From assembly GCA_965222535.1 (NCBI GenBank), contig OZ244957.1, positions 558,001-622,000 on the forward strand: a stretch of 64,000 nt of DNA. Reading direction: 5' to 3'. Under the pieces are notes generated by a model that did not search any database, was not told the origin of the DNA, and saw only the letters and a list, made by a program, of their open reading frames with translations. This stretch comes from G965222535 sp965222535. GTDB lineage: Bacteria; Pseudomonadota; Gammaproteobacteria; HK1. A program made the position numbers and the translations under genes. Shown in pieces: positions 37,001 through 44,008 of this stretch. Position 1 is the stretch's first letter. The number at the start of each line of letters is the position of its first letter.

Positions 37001-40000
37001 TCGGAACGCAAGTGCTCCGGAAATGCCTCTCCTCCAATCCTGTACTGTTCTTCTAATCCGTTTAGCTCAATGACTCGATTTAACGACCGATCTGCCGCTG
37101 CTTCTTGGATCGCCTCCGCGTTGTGGGCGAGGGGGCCCTCCGCCTGTTGACCATCGACACCCCTCGCGCCAAATCGTTGCTGCTGTTCCACCAGTCCCCG
37201 AGCACCGTGGCCGCGATGCTGTGCTGCGGCATCCAACGCCTCAGCATTACGCGGGAGGTTATTTTGCGGCATAACCTCATAAATAATATCCTCGTCTCCG
37301 TGCTGCCTTGGTACTTGCCGATTTGCTATATCATCATCATATATATCAAAATTATCTGCCCTGTCTCTGCCTGCGGCTTCGACCCTAGCTCTATCCAGCG
37401 CCTCCTCGCCTATCCCCGCATAAATCGGCTCATCTTGCCGTCTCACGGCATCCAAATTCGCTGTCTGCACTTTATAATTCTGCTTAATGGCATCAATTTT
37501 CTGTGTCTGTAGTTCGTCAATCCCTTTTACAAAGTCAAGATATTTTGTCGCCACTCCTTTTGGAATGGCAGCGCCATTTTCTTTAGCCAGAAAATGAAGC
37601 GCTTGGTTGGCCGCAGCACTAGGTGATTTGCCGCCATCGATGCGCTCCAATGCCCCTTTGTACAACGCTATTTCTGTCTCCAAGTCGGCTCGTCTAGCAT
37701 CATCAGCGGCATCCAACTGTTGGGTAAGATCCTCTATCCTGTTTTGGAAATGTTGCGTGTAGAACTGCGGCTTATCCTGGAGCGCTTGGCGGATCTCTGC
37801 GTCCCTTGCTTGCTTCAGTTCTTTTTTGGCTTGTTTCTTTAGTTGCTTCGGCCCTTTCGCTTTATTCGCCTGCTTGCGCGAGAACAGTTTCTTGATGCGC
37901 TTCCATAGGTTCGGAAGACGGGGAGGCTTCTTCTGCTGCGCTGCCTTTTGTAAAGCAGTAGCCCCCTGCAGGCCAAGATCCTCCAGTATTACAGGAGCAC
38001 CTACTATGTTGTCCGCCGGCTGCGCGATTTGAATCTCATCGAAGGCTGCGATCGGAGCTGCCTGCTGCTGTAGGCGGTTGCCGGGTGGCATCACAGCGGG
38101 CAGCAGATCCTCTTCAATAGCCAACGGCTTGTGAGGTGCCATGGGAGCAGCCGCATGTAGCTGATCTGCCGGCAGGATGCCGTCATCTAGCACCTCATCT
38201 GGAAGAAAGTGCTGCGCCTCATCCTGCGGTGCAACATAGTGCCGCACCTCATCGCCGACATTCCCCGCATCCGCTAGTTCTCCATACATGCGCTGCTGCT
38301 CTGCGTTCCCTTGCTTCAATTTGGCAAGCTCCTCTGGGGTTTTCTCCTTCTGCTGTGGCTTATTATCATTCTTTGCCTTAACCCCCGGCGGCGGATCACC
38401 TTCACCACCGCCCTTGCCCCCACTCTCTCCTCTATTCAGAGGGCCTTGGTAAGCTCTCTTGCGTTCAAATGGATTCTCTCGCGGTGCCAATTCGATGTTC
38501 AAGTTGAATGGCTTCTGATTGTTCACCACATCGTCTATTGGTCGTAGCAGGCCTCCTTGTTCATAGCGCATACCAAAGGTTGGATTGATGCTGTCGGCAC
38601 CCGTCTGAGCATCATCCATGCGGAGAGCAGATAGCTGGCCACTGTCATATTCCCTAGGAGGCTTGGGAGGCGGCGGCCTTTTCATCTTTTGTACCGTGTC
38701 AATACTGACATAGGTTTCATGAATTTCATTGGTCGTTCCATCAATTCCACTGACGGCTCTGCTGGGTTTGGTACGAGATTTTTTAAACCTGAACCATCTT
38801 TTCCATCCTCCAGGAAGTGGCCCTGTCGGAAGTGGTTCTGCAGAGCGCAGGGTTATATCATCTGGCAGAGGGGCATCAAGCAAATTATCGTGCTTAAAAG
38901 GGCCGTAGGGCTCATCTGGCAGAGGGCGTCCATCGGGGAACTGGCCTAAATAATCACTATACTTTCCAGCAGGTGCTTTCCCACCGTCAAGCAATATATC
39001 ATTCAGCCCGCCTTCTGTCAGGGCGCCGAGCCTCAATTGTTCTTGATATAAAGTAGCTGGCAAAGCCTCTACCAACGCTGCTCTTTCTATATCATATAGC
39101 CCCACTGCTCTATTATCAAGCACCTGTTCTAGCGGGAGCCTCAGCTCTGGATCGTTGATGATCGGTTTCAGTTCCTCAATTACTTTATAGTATAGAGCTC
39201 TCTTGGTCACTGCTTCCTTGATCACTGTTTCCTTGGTCTTTGTTGCGGTTTTTGTGAACTGATCGGCTGCTTTTTCCGCGTCTAGCGCAACGATTTTATT
39301 TCTGATGGAAATGAGGGGGTCTGTACCGGAAAGCATCTGCTTGCGAGCCTGGTTAAGTAACTCCCAATAGTCGCCCAACGCTTCAGCTTCTTTAGGGTTG
39401 TTACCCAATAATTGCTTGTACTGATCCTGCATTGGCTTCAGAAGAGCGACCATCTTGTCGTTAAGTTTCGCCCGGTCAAGATGAGAAACAATCGGGTGAT
39501 CCAATACAATATCGGACTTGAAATACGGTTTAACTGTATCTCCTGTTATCGCTCCCGGATTCAATAATCTACGGAAAAGGTGACCAAACGCAGCGGTATA
39601 CGGATCTTCCGCCAATCGTCCATATTGAGCGAGACGCTTTTGTAATTCATTTATATCATCACTTGGAATCCCGTCGCTTTTCATCCCCTCCAATATACCC
39701 TGTCTCTCTGATCTTGCTATTGGGGTCTCATAGTAGCGTGACTTATCAGAAATGGTGCCGTCTGGGGCAAATTTATTCTCCGCTTTCAGATAATTGTATT
39801 GATCGCCAAGTTCTTTGTACATATCGTCGGTGGATATTTCACCGTTCAATTCGCGTTTTAATACATCAGCGATTTCGTTATATGCATCAGCCTTCAGCTC
39901 GTTCTCCATAATAAACAATTTCCTATATTCTTCATAATCCAGATCCAACATACCTGCCGCTTTCTTTTTTCCAAATTCCTTCATGATATCATCGCTTGTA

Positions 40001-43000
40001 TATTTCAACGCCGCATATGCTTCTCCTTCAATCCGTTGTATATAATCAGATTTTGCTTTATACATATCAAGGTTAGGATCGATATTGCCAGAACCATGTT
40101 TGACAAGATGATCGTAGTATAATGACTTGGTATCGTCATTAAATGGAGTGAAATCAAATGCTTGATATTTATTATCGAGCAGATAGGTGCTATTTAAATT
40201 TACTCTTCCTGCTTCAAAGTCCAAAATAATGTTGTTATATTCTATAAGTGCTGATTGGGCATCGACAACTTTCCTTATAGCAGCTGCATCATCTACGTCG
40301 GGATACGCCTTAGGGGCTGCGTCAAATGCTTTACTGTATTCGTCTCTTTTTTTAGTTAAGGCAATCACCGGATCTTCGTTTCTTCGAAGAGCTTCTTCTG
40401 CTAAATCAAATGCTTCATTGCGATATTTTAACTTGCTTGATTTATATTGAATAGCTCTAACTTCCATATTGTTGAAATATTTATTATGGGTGTTATGAAG
40501 CTTCTGCACCTCTTCACCTACATATTCAGGATGAGGGTGTTTTTTATATTTTTTGAAGTAATTTTCTTTATCTTTAAATATTGCTGTTTCTAATTGCTCA
40601 ATCATCCTCCTGCGTTCCCAAAAATTGGTACTTTTTGTATTTGCGTCAATGTGCTGAAAACCGATTTCTGTTTCGAAGTGTTGCATTTTCCTGTATTCTT
40701 GCAACACCTCAAGGTTATATCGCCCATCTTGCTGTTTAGAGGTTGCCCTATAGTTATTCATTCTTTCTCTGAACTCTCTCTTAAAATTCACATCATCCTG
40801 GGCTGCGAAAAAGCTAGTAGCGGAATTTTTATTCGAACTAGCAGCATCAGCGTTCTTCGCCGCCTGATACCCTGTGTCCCCTTTATTGATGAGCTCGCCA
40901 GCGAAACCTGTCGCAGAGCCAGGGATAGCTGAGTCGTAGGCTTGTACTGGAGCATACTGCGTAGGGGTCGAAGCAGGGAGTTGTACTGGAGCATACTGCG
41001 TAGGGGTCGAAGCAGGGAGTTGTACTGGAGCATATTGCGTAGGGGTCGAAGCAGGGAGTTGTACTGGAGCATACTGCGTAGGGGTAGTCGAAGCAGAGGG
41101 TTGTAATAGAGCATAATTCGAACTAGGCGCTGCTTGGGAACTATGCCAGCGGGCTTCGGTAGGCGTTAACACCGGTTCCGTTGCCGGCTTCTCTAAGCTC
41201 TGTGACAAGCGACGCTCCAGATTGGCAGCTATGTTCGTTGGCGTATCTGCTGCATTATCACCACCCGGCAACAGGGCTCTGGAACCGGAACCATCAATCA
41301 CCACCTGGTCGGGGCGCAATAACAAGCCGTTCACTACGTCTTCGTCAATGGCGTTGTGCGCAGCCGGTGGAACGATCGGGGCGCGGCGGCGGAATAGATT
41401 CGATAGCCAGTCCCATTTCGATCGCGTTTCCCATAGCGCCGGTGTGGGCGGTGTGGATGCTTTGCTCGTGTTGGCTGATAGTTCTGGTTTTAATGAGCTT
41501 GGCGTGGTATCGTGAAGCGAACGCCGATTGTGGGAATTGAGGTTGTCAGAAATGGTTTTACGGAATACTGAATTATTCTGTTGACCATTGTGCAGCAGAG
41601 ACACTTGGGAAGGCTGTGCACCTTCCAGTTCTGCGTAGGTTGCTTTCTGCGCCCTAGATACTCCGTTTTCATCGGCAACTATCTCTTCTGGATGAACTCT
41701 GGGGGTGGTCTCAATTTCTACTGGAGCGGGAGAGTCGCCATATAGGCGGGAGTCAATGGTATCCGTCGATTTGCCAATAGCTTCATCATACCCTCCTTGT
41801 GCTAGGTGCATGGCTTCTTCTTTGGTTATTGTATTTTTTATATCTCCAAGCCCATTATTTAATTGATGAATATCTTCTCTTAGATGAAGAATTTCGTTAT
41901 TTATTGCAGTCAAATCACTTCCAGCTGCACCAGCATTTTGTGCTTGTCTATATTCAAGTACTTTGTTTCTAATTTTTCTTGACACTTCATTAATGGTACC
42001 TTCAATCTGATTATATTTATCTTGCAGAATTCTAATATTATCACTATACGGTTTAGATCTTATCCCATCAGGATCAAACGCCAAGATTGAATGAGGCGTG
42101 GCTTCTTGACCGATTAGTTGTGGTGATATATTGCCAGTGTCACTGAGTCGATTAAGATAGGATGAGGAGTTGGTTAATTCATCTGGTCCAGAGCGGCGGC
42201 TTGTTTGCATTGCCTCGTCAAGCAGCGAAGATAATTCTTCAAGACCGGTCTTAGCGGCGTCATTTTTTATCCCAGAGCGTATATTCTCTAGCGCCCTAAC
42301 AGGATTAGCTCCATTATCAGTTACCTCAATAATCCTACTTAAATTTGTGGTCTTATTTAAAAACCCTTGCATTGTTTTTTCATGAGCTGATTTTTTTAAT
42401 TTTCTTTTTGGAATGTAAGAAAGAAAATCACTTCGATATTTTTCTTGCTGCTGTTTAAGTTTATTCAATAACTTTTGTTGATCGATATCACCAGGTAATA
42501 ATTCAGTATTTTTTATAAGATCACTGATTTCGTCTCTATGTATATTGCTTCCCAGATCCGCAAGGTTGTTAAAATTTGCAGTGTTGAACCTGTGTATATC
42601 TTCCAGTCCTTGTAGTTCGGTTAATTGATTAGCCGATGCTCTAGGTGTTTTCATTGAAGTTGCAGCACTGTCCTTTAAAGATTTCATTATATTGAAAGAA
42701 TCAGCTTCCGTAGCATCACCAGCGTGATGTGCCAAGCCAAGCTGGTTTGCAGCGATCTCTATTTCTTCAGTTTTGTTAACCTGCTTGAATATATTTTGCG
42801 TGTTGGTCGCATTATCAGCCACTCGCCTGCCCGCTACAGCCGTGCCGAGTAATAAACTGCCATTGCTTGCTACACTCAATCCAGTCTCGGCGGCCGGCGC
42901 CATACCAGGATTAGGCCTCATAGCTGTTCTGCCGCTCTTAATCTTCGCTTGGCTTTTAATCTGCTGGCGAAACCCTAACGACGCCTTCAGCATCGACCAC

Positions 43001-43602
43001 GTCCCCGCCTCCATCGAAAGGAGCTTTTCCCCGCTATACGACGCGAAAGCGGCTTTGTAGCTCGCCACCCCGTATTCACGCTGAAATGAGGTGGCGGCAA
43101 TCTCCAACAGCAACTTGTCATTGATGCTGGTGCCAGGCTTCTCCTCCATCCCCGCCAACCCGTTAATCAGACGGAAATCGCCGCTGGTTGTTACACGCAA
43201 ACCACCGGCAGCGCCCAACACATCGCACATCCCTGCGCCAGACGTAACCACTCCCGCAAATGTCTCCGACACCGCCCCGCTCAGCATCAGCGTATCGGAG
43301 TAGAGGCGCAGGTTCAGACGACCGCGAAAGGTTCTTTTCAGGATGCTCGCACTGGTCTCAATGTCTTTCCCCTCCAGCCTGTAGTTACCCTCAACGTTCA
43401 CTTCCTCGTGCCCTGTCGCGGTATCGCTAGCCGCCTCCTTGCCGATCTCCAGACGGTCCGATACGCCCCGACGCTCGGCCCTCTTCACCGCCACCAGATT
43501 GATCGTCTCGGCGCGCAACTCCAGCGCGCAACGCTCCTCTGTACCGGTAGCCTGCGGTTCTGAAGAAGTGGTAGTGGTAGTGCTTGTTTCGTCGTCAACC
43601 AT
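31084..43602 (-). CDS. Giant modular protein 2 (4172 aa), candidate ADP-ribosyltransferase effector
   Basis: One uninterrupted frame. Residues 1-240 match giant protein 1. Then: helical block (about 270-600); tyrosine site ATYAELEG (Y656); four QLPASTPTQYAPV repeats (about 835-890); long helical region (about 930-1560); KRWFRFKKSRTKPSR basic patch; ETYVSIDT (Y1631) beside RPPPPKPPREYD; Gly-rich linker; basic segment LWKRIKKLFSRK (about 1895-1930); exact EPIYA (2058-2062); nine helical modules (about 2150-3420); candidate ADP-ribosyltransferase domain (about 3500-3660) with R3533, S3581 and E3638; five 15-residue repeats; and two homologous C-terminal units ending in LRNLIEKM / LRNLFEKI. AAGGA precedes the ATG. 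Delivery and target are unknown; the effector role is inferred from motifs. Confidence 0.8.
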   Translation of the reverse strand: MVDDETSTTTTTSSEPQATGTEERCALELRAETINLVAVKRAERRGVSDRLEIGKEAASDTATGHEEVNVEGNYRLEGKDIETSASILKRTFRGRLNLRLYSDTLMLSGAVSETFAGVVTSGAGMCDVLGAAGGLRVTTSGDFRLINGLAGMEEKPGTSINDKLLLEIAATSFQREYGVASYKAAFASYSGEKLLSMEAGTWSMLKASLGFRQQIKSQAKIKSGRTAMRPNPGMAPAAETGLSVASNGSLLLGTAVAGRRVADNATNTQNIFKQVNKTEEIEIAANQLGLAHHAGDATEADSFNIMKSLKDSAATSMKTPRASANQLTELQGLEDIHRFNTANFNNLADLGSNIHRDEISDLIKNTELLPGDIDQQKLLNKLKQQQEKYRSDFLSYIPKRKLKKSAHEKTMQGFLNKTTNLSRIIEVTDNGANPVRALENIRSGIKNDAAKTGLEELSSLLDEAMQTSRRSGPDELTNSSSYLNRLSDTGNISPQLIGQEATPHSILAFDPDGIRSKPYSDNIRILQDKYNQIEGTINEVSRKIRNKVLEYRQAQNAGAAGSDLTAINNEILHLREDIHQLNNGLGDIKNTITKEEAMHLAQGGYDEAIGKSTDTIDSRLYGDSPAPVEIETTPRVHPEEIVADENGVSRAQKATYAELEGAQPSQVSLLHNGQQNNSVFRKTISDNLNSHNRRSLHDTTPSSLKPELSANTSKASTPPTPALWETRSKWDWLSNLFRRRAPIVPPAAHNAIDEDVVNGLLLRPDQVVIDGSGSRALLPGGDNAADTPTNIAANLERRLSQSLEKPATEPVLTPTEARWHSSQAAPSSNYALLQPSASTTPTQYAPVQLPASTPTQYAPVQLPASTPTQYAPVQLPASTPTQYAPVQAYDSAIPGSATGFAGELINKGDTGYQAAKNADAASSNKNSATSFFAAQDDVNFKREFRERMNNYRATSKQQDGRYNLEVLQEYRKMQHFETEIGFQHIDANTKSTNFWERRRMIEQLETAIFKDKENYFKKYKKHPHPEYVGEEVQKLHNTHNKYFNNMEVRAIQYKSSKLKYRNEAFDLAEEALRRNEDPVIALTKKRDEYSKAFDAAPKAYPDVDDAAAIRKVVDAQSALIEYNNIILDFEAGRVNLNSTYLLDNKYQAFDFTPFNDDTKSLYYDHLVKHGSGNIDPNLDMYKAKSDYIQRIEGEAYAALKYTSDDIMKEFGKKKAAGMLDLDYEEYRKLFIMENELKADAYNEIADVLKRELNGEISTDDMYKELGDQYNYLKAENKFAPDGTISDKSRYYETPIARSERQGILEGMKSDGIPSDDINELQKRLAQYGRLAEDPYTAAFGHLFRRLLNPGAITGDTVKPYFKSDIVLDHPIVSHLDRAKLNDKMVALLKPMQDQYKQLLGNNPKEAEALGDYWELLNQARKQMLSGTDPLISIRNKIVALDAEKAADQFTKTATKTKETVIKEAVTKRALYYKVIEELKPIINDPELRLPLEQVLDNRAVGLYDIERAALVEALPATLYQEQLRLGALTEGGLNDILLDGGKAPAGKYSDYLGQFPDGRPLPDEPYGPFKHDNLLDAPLPDDITLRSAEPLPTGPLPGGWKRWFRFKKSRTKPSRAVSGIDGTTNEIHETYVSIDTVQKMKRPPPPKPPREYDSGQLSALRMDDAQTGADSINPTFGMRYEQGGLLRPIDDVVNNQKPFNLNIELAPRENPFERKRAYQGPLNRGESGGKGGGEGDPPPGVKAKNDNKPQQKEKTPEELAKLKQGNAEQQRMYGELADAGNVGDEVRHYVAPQDEAQHFLPDEVLDDGILPADQLHAAAPMAPHKPLAIEEDLLPAVMPPGNRLQQQAAPIAAFDEIQIAQPADNIVGAPVILEDLGLQGATALQKAAQQKKPPRLPNLWKRIKKLFSRKQANKAKGPKQLKKQAKKELKQARDAEIRQALQDKPQFYTQHFQNRIEDLTQQLDAADDARRADLETEIALYKGALERIDGGKSPSAAANQALHFLAKENGAAIPKGVATKYLDFVKGIDELQTQKIDAIKQNYKVQTANLDAVRRQDEPIYAGIGEEALDRARVEAAGRDRADNFDIYDDDIANRQVPRQHGDEDIIYEVMPQNNLPRNAEALDAAAQHRGHGARGLVEQQQRFGARGVDGQQAEGPLAHNAEAIQEAAADRSLNRVIELNGLEEQYRIGGEAFPEHLRSERTAHTRIVEAVPGSNPAAVVSSYLGELTGAPKAHVQKVFDELFGNNAARGRQGGLAPQDAGYRQAAAPQQPVPHQGDLPPAARPNELPPGGQRVADAGAEGPLAHNAEAAEEATPTDKLLKRLAELDVSEKQYKGKGEAFPAHLGYEKKAIESAFNAALDDGDPVAVIKRHLGIDGLSGDAKAHLQKTLDELFGNNAARGRQGGLAPQDAGYRQAAAPQQPVPHQGDLPPAARPNELPPGGQRVADAGAEGPLAHNAEAIQEAAADRSLNRVIELNGLEEQYRIKGEAFPEHLRSERTAHTRIVEAAPRSNPAAVVSSYLGELTGASKAHVQKVFDELFGNNAARGRQGGLAPQDAGYRQAAAPQQPAPHQGDLPPAARPTELPPGGQRVADAGAEGPLAHNAEAAEEATPTDKLLKRLAELDVSEKQYKGKGEAFPAHLGYEKKAIERAFNAALDDGDPVAVIKRHLGIDGLSGDAKAHLQKTLDELFGNNAARGRQGGLAPQDAGYRQAAAPQQPAPHQGDLPPAARPTELPPGGQRVADAGAEGPLAHNAEAAEEATPTDKLLKRLAELGVSEEQYKGKGEAFPAHLGYEKKAIESAFNAALDDGDPVAVIKRHLGIDGLSGDAKAHLQKTLDELFGNNAARGRQGGLAPQDAGYRQAAAPQQPAPHQGDLPPAARPTELPPGGQRVADAGAEGPLAHNAEVTQEAATDRSLKRIVELNGLAEQYRIKGEAFPEHLRSERTAHTRIVEAAPGSNPAAVVSFRDYIKELSGAPKAYVQKVFDLYIDDSAARGLQGGLAPQDAGYRQAAAPQQPLRPFDNGAQQPIPHQGDLPPAARPTELPPGGQRVADAGAEGPLAHNAEATQEAAADRSLNRIVELNGLEEKYKARGEAFPEKWRSERTAHTLLVDAAPGSNPVAVFRDYIKELSGAPKAYVQKVFDLYIDDSAARGRQGGFAPQDAGYRQAAAPQQPGPNKVPPPPAARPTELPPGGQRVAGAGAIGETPADRLIKRLDGLSSVEEHAAKDNLPIPSQMYYEQEALKRAQAALAGGGDPLVAMRQYIEGLEGTGTRPVDKDYLWKAYRQIFGGEQPPPVKAPDVNNPLGEQGTFAKQTAPPPRGQRVADIEAGRRLAHTAEAAEEATPTDKLLKRLAELGVSEEQYKGKGEAFPAHLGYEKKAIESAFNAALDDGDPVAVIKRHLGIDGLSGDAKAHLQKTLDGLFGEGAGGGARHYVGEQPPPVKAPAAQVPAKPIAKAANALPVEANKVVLSEAKKTEAGADGHKGIEGVPKNIETPAQLEEFVRSTYGKKVGVTIEDETLQGYRLHKYEGIVYRGDGRTPIRLGSSEDAFFAPRQPVATLGEQLEQAGLGQAKGTSGRQGVSTAKHLEGAITYSTGGASFSDSSFIYVIDTTKIGNEKAYDLGKIVTDNFGKVDETGGEVNITKIPRDAVIGWIRINNPTSVLDDLEKGGELFSAKNKPSLEFIVRKSNPVEKGLGYNLSDWVQGQPTQGTSRTGVIIKGQPPQGTPGTGVIIKGQPPQGTPGTGVIIKGQPPQGTPGTGVIIKGQPPQGTPETRVIIKGDSAANLKPENNIAPLGADDVAYRDALRKVIVEIEEKLKVGKLGTTDHVFRIYAYDAIVAKGSAVEFLQDRLARFDYIEKFKPLKQEALALQARVDALAGGGAKAVLQKAPVPQVPAKPTAQAANAPPPANKVVMPETKKVETGTNANKGVATEVQQREASNQVLRNQLEEYRKNPPIDRKQPGRYDVSTEWFIKNSQEALAQDKIPPNEHLLKKFRYDKAMDNFGVYADHQLRNLIEKMETQVQQLLDDNANAAQKAPVPQPVPAKPIAKAANALPVEANKVGLSEAKKTEAGADANKAVDPEVQRLEELKKTLENKIAEYRKNPPLAGKEGPEQYKVSTEWFLENGQEALAQNNTPPDKYLSRQFRMDKDGFYSANTDNQLRNLFEKIGVKI
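32268..32500 (-). repeat. 45-bp tandem repeat encoding GQPPQGTPGTGVIIK
   Basis: Five 45-bp units with regular period (for example 32291-32335, 32336-32380, 32381-32425) encode a Gly/Pro-rich 15-residue linker right after the ADP-ribosyltransferase-like domain. The inner copies are nearly identical and the outer two diverge, the pattern expected of array expansion and contraction. Confidence 0.95.
32620..33100 (-). other. Candidate ADP-ribosyltransferase domain within giant protein 2
   Basis: The coding strand reads YEGIVYRGDGRTP (R3533), then FFAPR, GVSTAKHLEGAITYS (S3581), SFIYVIDTTKIG and GGEVNITKIPRDAVIGW (E3638). The order Arg, Ser-Thr, Glu, with a basic/aromatic strand around each, is the R-S-E signature of cholera/pertussis-class mono-ADP-ribosyltransferases. 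YRGDGRTP resembles the YRxDxRxP motif of that class, and the Glu strand followed by IPRD resembles their IPPE turn. Fold and activity have not been tested. Confidence 0.65.
33315..33324. repeat. C10 homopolymer inside giant gene 2
   Basis: Ten consecutive C on the plus strand encode the glycines of EGAGGGARHYVG, about residue 3428. The tract lies before the ADP-ribosyltransferase-like domain in the reading direction. Confidence 0.85.
33340..37150 (-). repeat. Array of nine ~445-bp modules in giant gene 2
   Basis: Each unit has a disordered half (GRQGGLAPQDAGYRQAAAPQ, ELPPGGQRVADAGAEGPLAH) and a helical half of about 75 residues. Two main helical versions exist: A (NGLEEQYRIKGEAFPEHLRS) and B (AELDVSEKQYKGKGEAFPAH, LDDGDPVAVIKRHLG). 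The order from the N-terminus is A-B-A-B-B-A-A-C-B, where C is strongly diverged (PIPSQMYYEQEALKRAQAAL). Neighbouring copies are nearly identical at DNA level. Confidence 0.9.
40943..41100 (-). repeat. 39-bp tandem repeat encoding QLPASTPTQYAPV
   Basis: Four 39-bp units, the first three nearly perfect, encode a 13-residue unit each carrying one tyrosine in TQYAPV. A related single site, SNYALLQ, precedes them. Confidence 0.93.
42889..43602 (-). other. Shared N-terminal domain of the giant proteins, copy 2
   Basis: It is almost identical to 25078-25801. Both copies begin with an acidic residue-Thr-run (DDETSTTTTTSSEPQ) and contain NLVAVKRAERRGVSDRLEIG, GAVSETFAGVVTSGAGMCDV and LLEIAATSFQREYGVASYKA. 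Sequence upstream of the ATG is not shared beyond AAAAGATAATG. Confidence 0.9.
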
Positions 43603-43740
43603 TATCTTTTATCCTTGAGCAACAAAAGACATATTGCCTTGTGTAGCAGCAAAACGGCAACTCCCCACGCGTCGATCCAATTGGCAAACGCAACAGGCGA
43701 ATGGCCCCTGAAAAATTCTTTTACCTGCATTGATCTATTT

Positions 43741-43885
43741 GAGAGCTTTGCACAAGTAAAAAAACGGCAGCATGGCAAAGCAAACAGGTGCGAAAAATGA
43801 GTATGTTTGAGCCTGTTTCTATCCACATATTATGCAGCGCTATGGTCGTTATTCCGACCGCTTATCGGTGTTGTGCAAAGCTCTC
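43741..43885. mobile_element. MITE-like element with perfect 15-bp inverted ends
   Basis: The element starts GAGAGCTTTGCACAA and ends with the exact reverse complement TTGTGCAAAGCTCTC, 145 bp in all, with no coding capacity. A similar end (GAGAGCTTTGCATAGTCG) lies at 54332, just before an IS5-type remnant, so the element is probably a non-autonomous relative of that IS. It sits about 140 bp upstream of giant gene 2. Confidence 0.8.
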
Positions 43886-44008
43886 TATGTTTATTATAGT
43901 GCGCACGATAGAGAACTACTGGTCTAATAGTGATGAACAGGGCCAGAGACGGGCATTAAAGTCTGTCGTCAGAGATGCTTGAGACTGATGAATTGGCTGG
44001 TGGCGCGT

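Noticed and set aside
43615..43982. Small plus-strand frames upstream of giant gene 2
   Set aside because: They run through the MITE-like element and have no independent coding signs.
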